From the NCBI GenBank assembly GCA_945788155.1, contig CALZKX010000238.1:1-7347 (forward strand): a DNA stretch of 7,347 bases, written 5' to 3'. Each line of letters starts with the position of its first letter. Position 1 is the first letter of the stretch. The stretch is from an uncultured Flavobacteriaceae bacterium (GTDB lineage Bacteria; Bacteroidota; Bacteroidia; Flavobacteriales; Flavobacteriaceae). Positions 6,849 to 7,347 of the stretch are shown in pieces. Position numbers and translations under genes: made by a program. The notes beneath the pieces were generated by a model, which saw only the letters and a list, made by a program, of their open reading frames with translations, did not search any database and was not told where the DNA came from.

Positions 6849-6856
6849 CAAAGATA
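6849..6856 (-). promoter_or_regulatory. Candidate -7 promoter box for lipA-gap
   Basis: The minus strand reads TATCTTTG, identical to the box upstream of the NIF3-family gene, and ends 18 nt before the lipA ATG. It sits in the 49-bp spacer after the upstream transporter gene. Upstream, only a T-run (6871-6875) lies 14 bp away; no clear TTG -33 element is seen. No riboswitch or terminator was recognised in the spacer. Confidence 0.5.
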
Positions 6857-6879
6857 CGAAGTATAGAATTAAAAACGGT

Positions 6880-7347
6880 TTATAAAGTAGTTAGATAATA
6901 AATACTAAACCCTATTAAAAAGATAATGCCTAACCAGCTTAAAACATGCATTGTTAATGAAGGTCTTGCATTTTTAGGAGTATGTTTGCTGCTAATTAGT
7001 TTATAATTTATTATGGCGTAGAAAGGAGCTGTTAAAAAGGATAGTATGGTCGCTATTTTAACAAGTAAGCCCATTTCTGAAGCAAAAACAAAAAATATCA
7101 TTACAGTCCCAAAAGCAAGAATAAATATCCAAGTTAAGAATCCGTTTTTAAATGTTCCTTTAAAAAGTAGCTGTGTTGATCTATGCATAGCTCTTGGTGA
7201 AGCATCTAATGTGGTAAGTGTTGTACTAAACATGGTAGTAAAAGCAGCAATGCCAATAATTATGTACGACCAATCACCTAAACTGGACGTGTACATTTCT
7301 ATTAATTGATTAGAAAATTCGCCAGCTGCACTACTAAAGGTTTCACC
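6880..7347 (-). CDS. Nramp-family divalent metal transporter, C-terminal part (partial)
   Basis: The frame is open from the right window edge to the stop at 6880-6882, giving the last 155 residues; the real start is outside the window (the first internal ATG, at 7296, is not the start because the frame continues upstream as ETFSSAAGEFSNQLIEM). Four hydrophobic segments are visible, around residues 27-47, 73-92, 96-119 and 130-153 of the fragment. IAAFTTMFSTTLTTLDASPR in the first resembles the Nramp segment ending in a D-x-x-P/Y-R motif in the C-terminal half of the carrier. Known: Nramp proteins bring in Mn(II) or Fe(II) with protons; the metal-binding DPGN and MPH motifs of TM1 and TM6 are not in the window, so substrate cannot be judged. 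It is followed by lipA after 49 nt with its own promoter box, so co-transcription is not needed. Another multi-pass transporter family of similar fold is the main alternative. Confidence 0.7.
   Translation of the reverse strand, partial: GETFSSAAGEFSNQLIEMYTSSLGDWSYIIIGIAAFTTMFSTTLTTLDASPRAMHRSTQLLFKGTFKNGFLTWIFILAFGTVMIFFVFASEMGLLVKIATILSFLTAPFYAIINYKLISSKHTPKNARPSLTMHVLSWLGIIFLIGFSIYYLTTL

Noticed and set aside
6831..6879. Riboswitch or terminator between the transporter gene and lipA
   Set aside because: The spacer is only 49 bp and shows no stable stem; AAACGGTTT-type symmetry at 6872-6880 is too small to be a hairpin.
6880..7296. A complete 138-residue membrane protein starting at 7296
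   Set aside because: The frame stays open and similar in character up to 7347, so the ATG at 7296 is an internal Met of a larger transporter cut by the window edge.
7046..7309. Open frame of 87 codons on the plus strand
   Set aside because: It is antisense to the transporter fragment, whose reading frame and membrane segments are clear.
1..7347. A defence system, mobile element, CRISPR array or other accessory island
   Set aside because: All genes are recognised core or regulatory genes, base composition looks even, and no terminal inverted repeats, spacer arrays, integrase or transposase remnants were seen.

Overview
This window is AT-rich, housekeeping-type DNA whose gene content and protein features point to a marine-type Flavobacteriaceae bacterium (phylum Bacteroidota). 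The evidence is the low GC, the absence of Shine-Dalgarno sequences before every start, TAnnTTTG-type -7 promoter boxes, an lpxK gene (so an LPS-bearing outer membrane), and a periplasmic-TPR hybrid histidine kinase of the sort common in that family. The lineage is inferred from these traits; there is no rRNA here to confirm it.

Layout from left to right. Positions 1-1509 hold two minus-strand genes in a tight pair: a NIF3/DUF34-family dinuclear-metal protein (415-1509) followed 2 nt later by a coiled-coil C4 zinc-ribbon protein that runs off the left edge (1-412). A 146-bp divergent intergenic region (1510-1655) separates them from lpxK (1656-2660, plus strand), the lipid A 4'-kinase. lpxK meets the next gene tail to tail: its stop codon overlaps that of a 740-residue TPR/hybrid histidine kinase (2657-4879, minus) by four bases, and a terminator-like hairpin for lpxK lies across this junction, inside the last codons of the kinase. 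An 83-bp spacer (4880-4962) carries the kinase's likely promoter, a repeated TCGACAAA-like motif and an imperfect hairpin. Then come a type I glyceraldehyde-3-phosphate dehydrogenase (4963-5958, minus) and lipoyl synthase lipA (5961-6830, minus), which lies 2 nt upstream of it in transcription order. At the right edge is the C-terminal part of a membrane transporter, most likely of the Nramp divalent-metal family (6880-7347, minus).

How the genes fit together. lipA and gap form one likely transcription unit, linking glycolytic triose-phosphate oxidation with lipoylation of 2-oxoacid dehydrogenases. The NIF3/zinc-ribbon pair is a gene partnership seen in several phyla, without a settled function. 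The kinase has no response regulator or Hpt partner in the window. No mobile element, CRISPR array, tRNA or rRNA was seen, and no gap longer than 300 bp. I found no convincing undescribed system. The best unexplained signals are non-coding: the overlapping stops with an embedded terminator, the phased repeats upstream of the kinase, and three promoter boxes set at nearly the same distance from their start codons.
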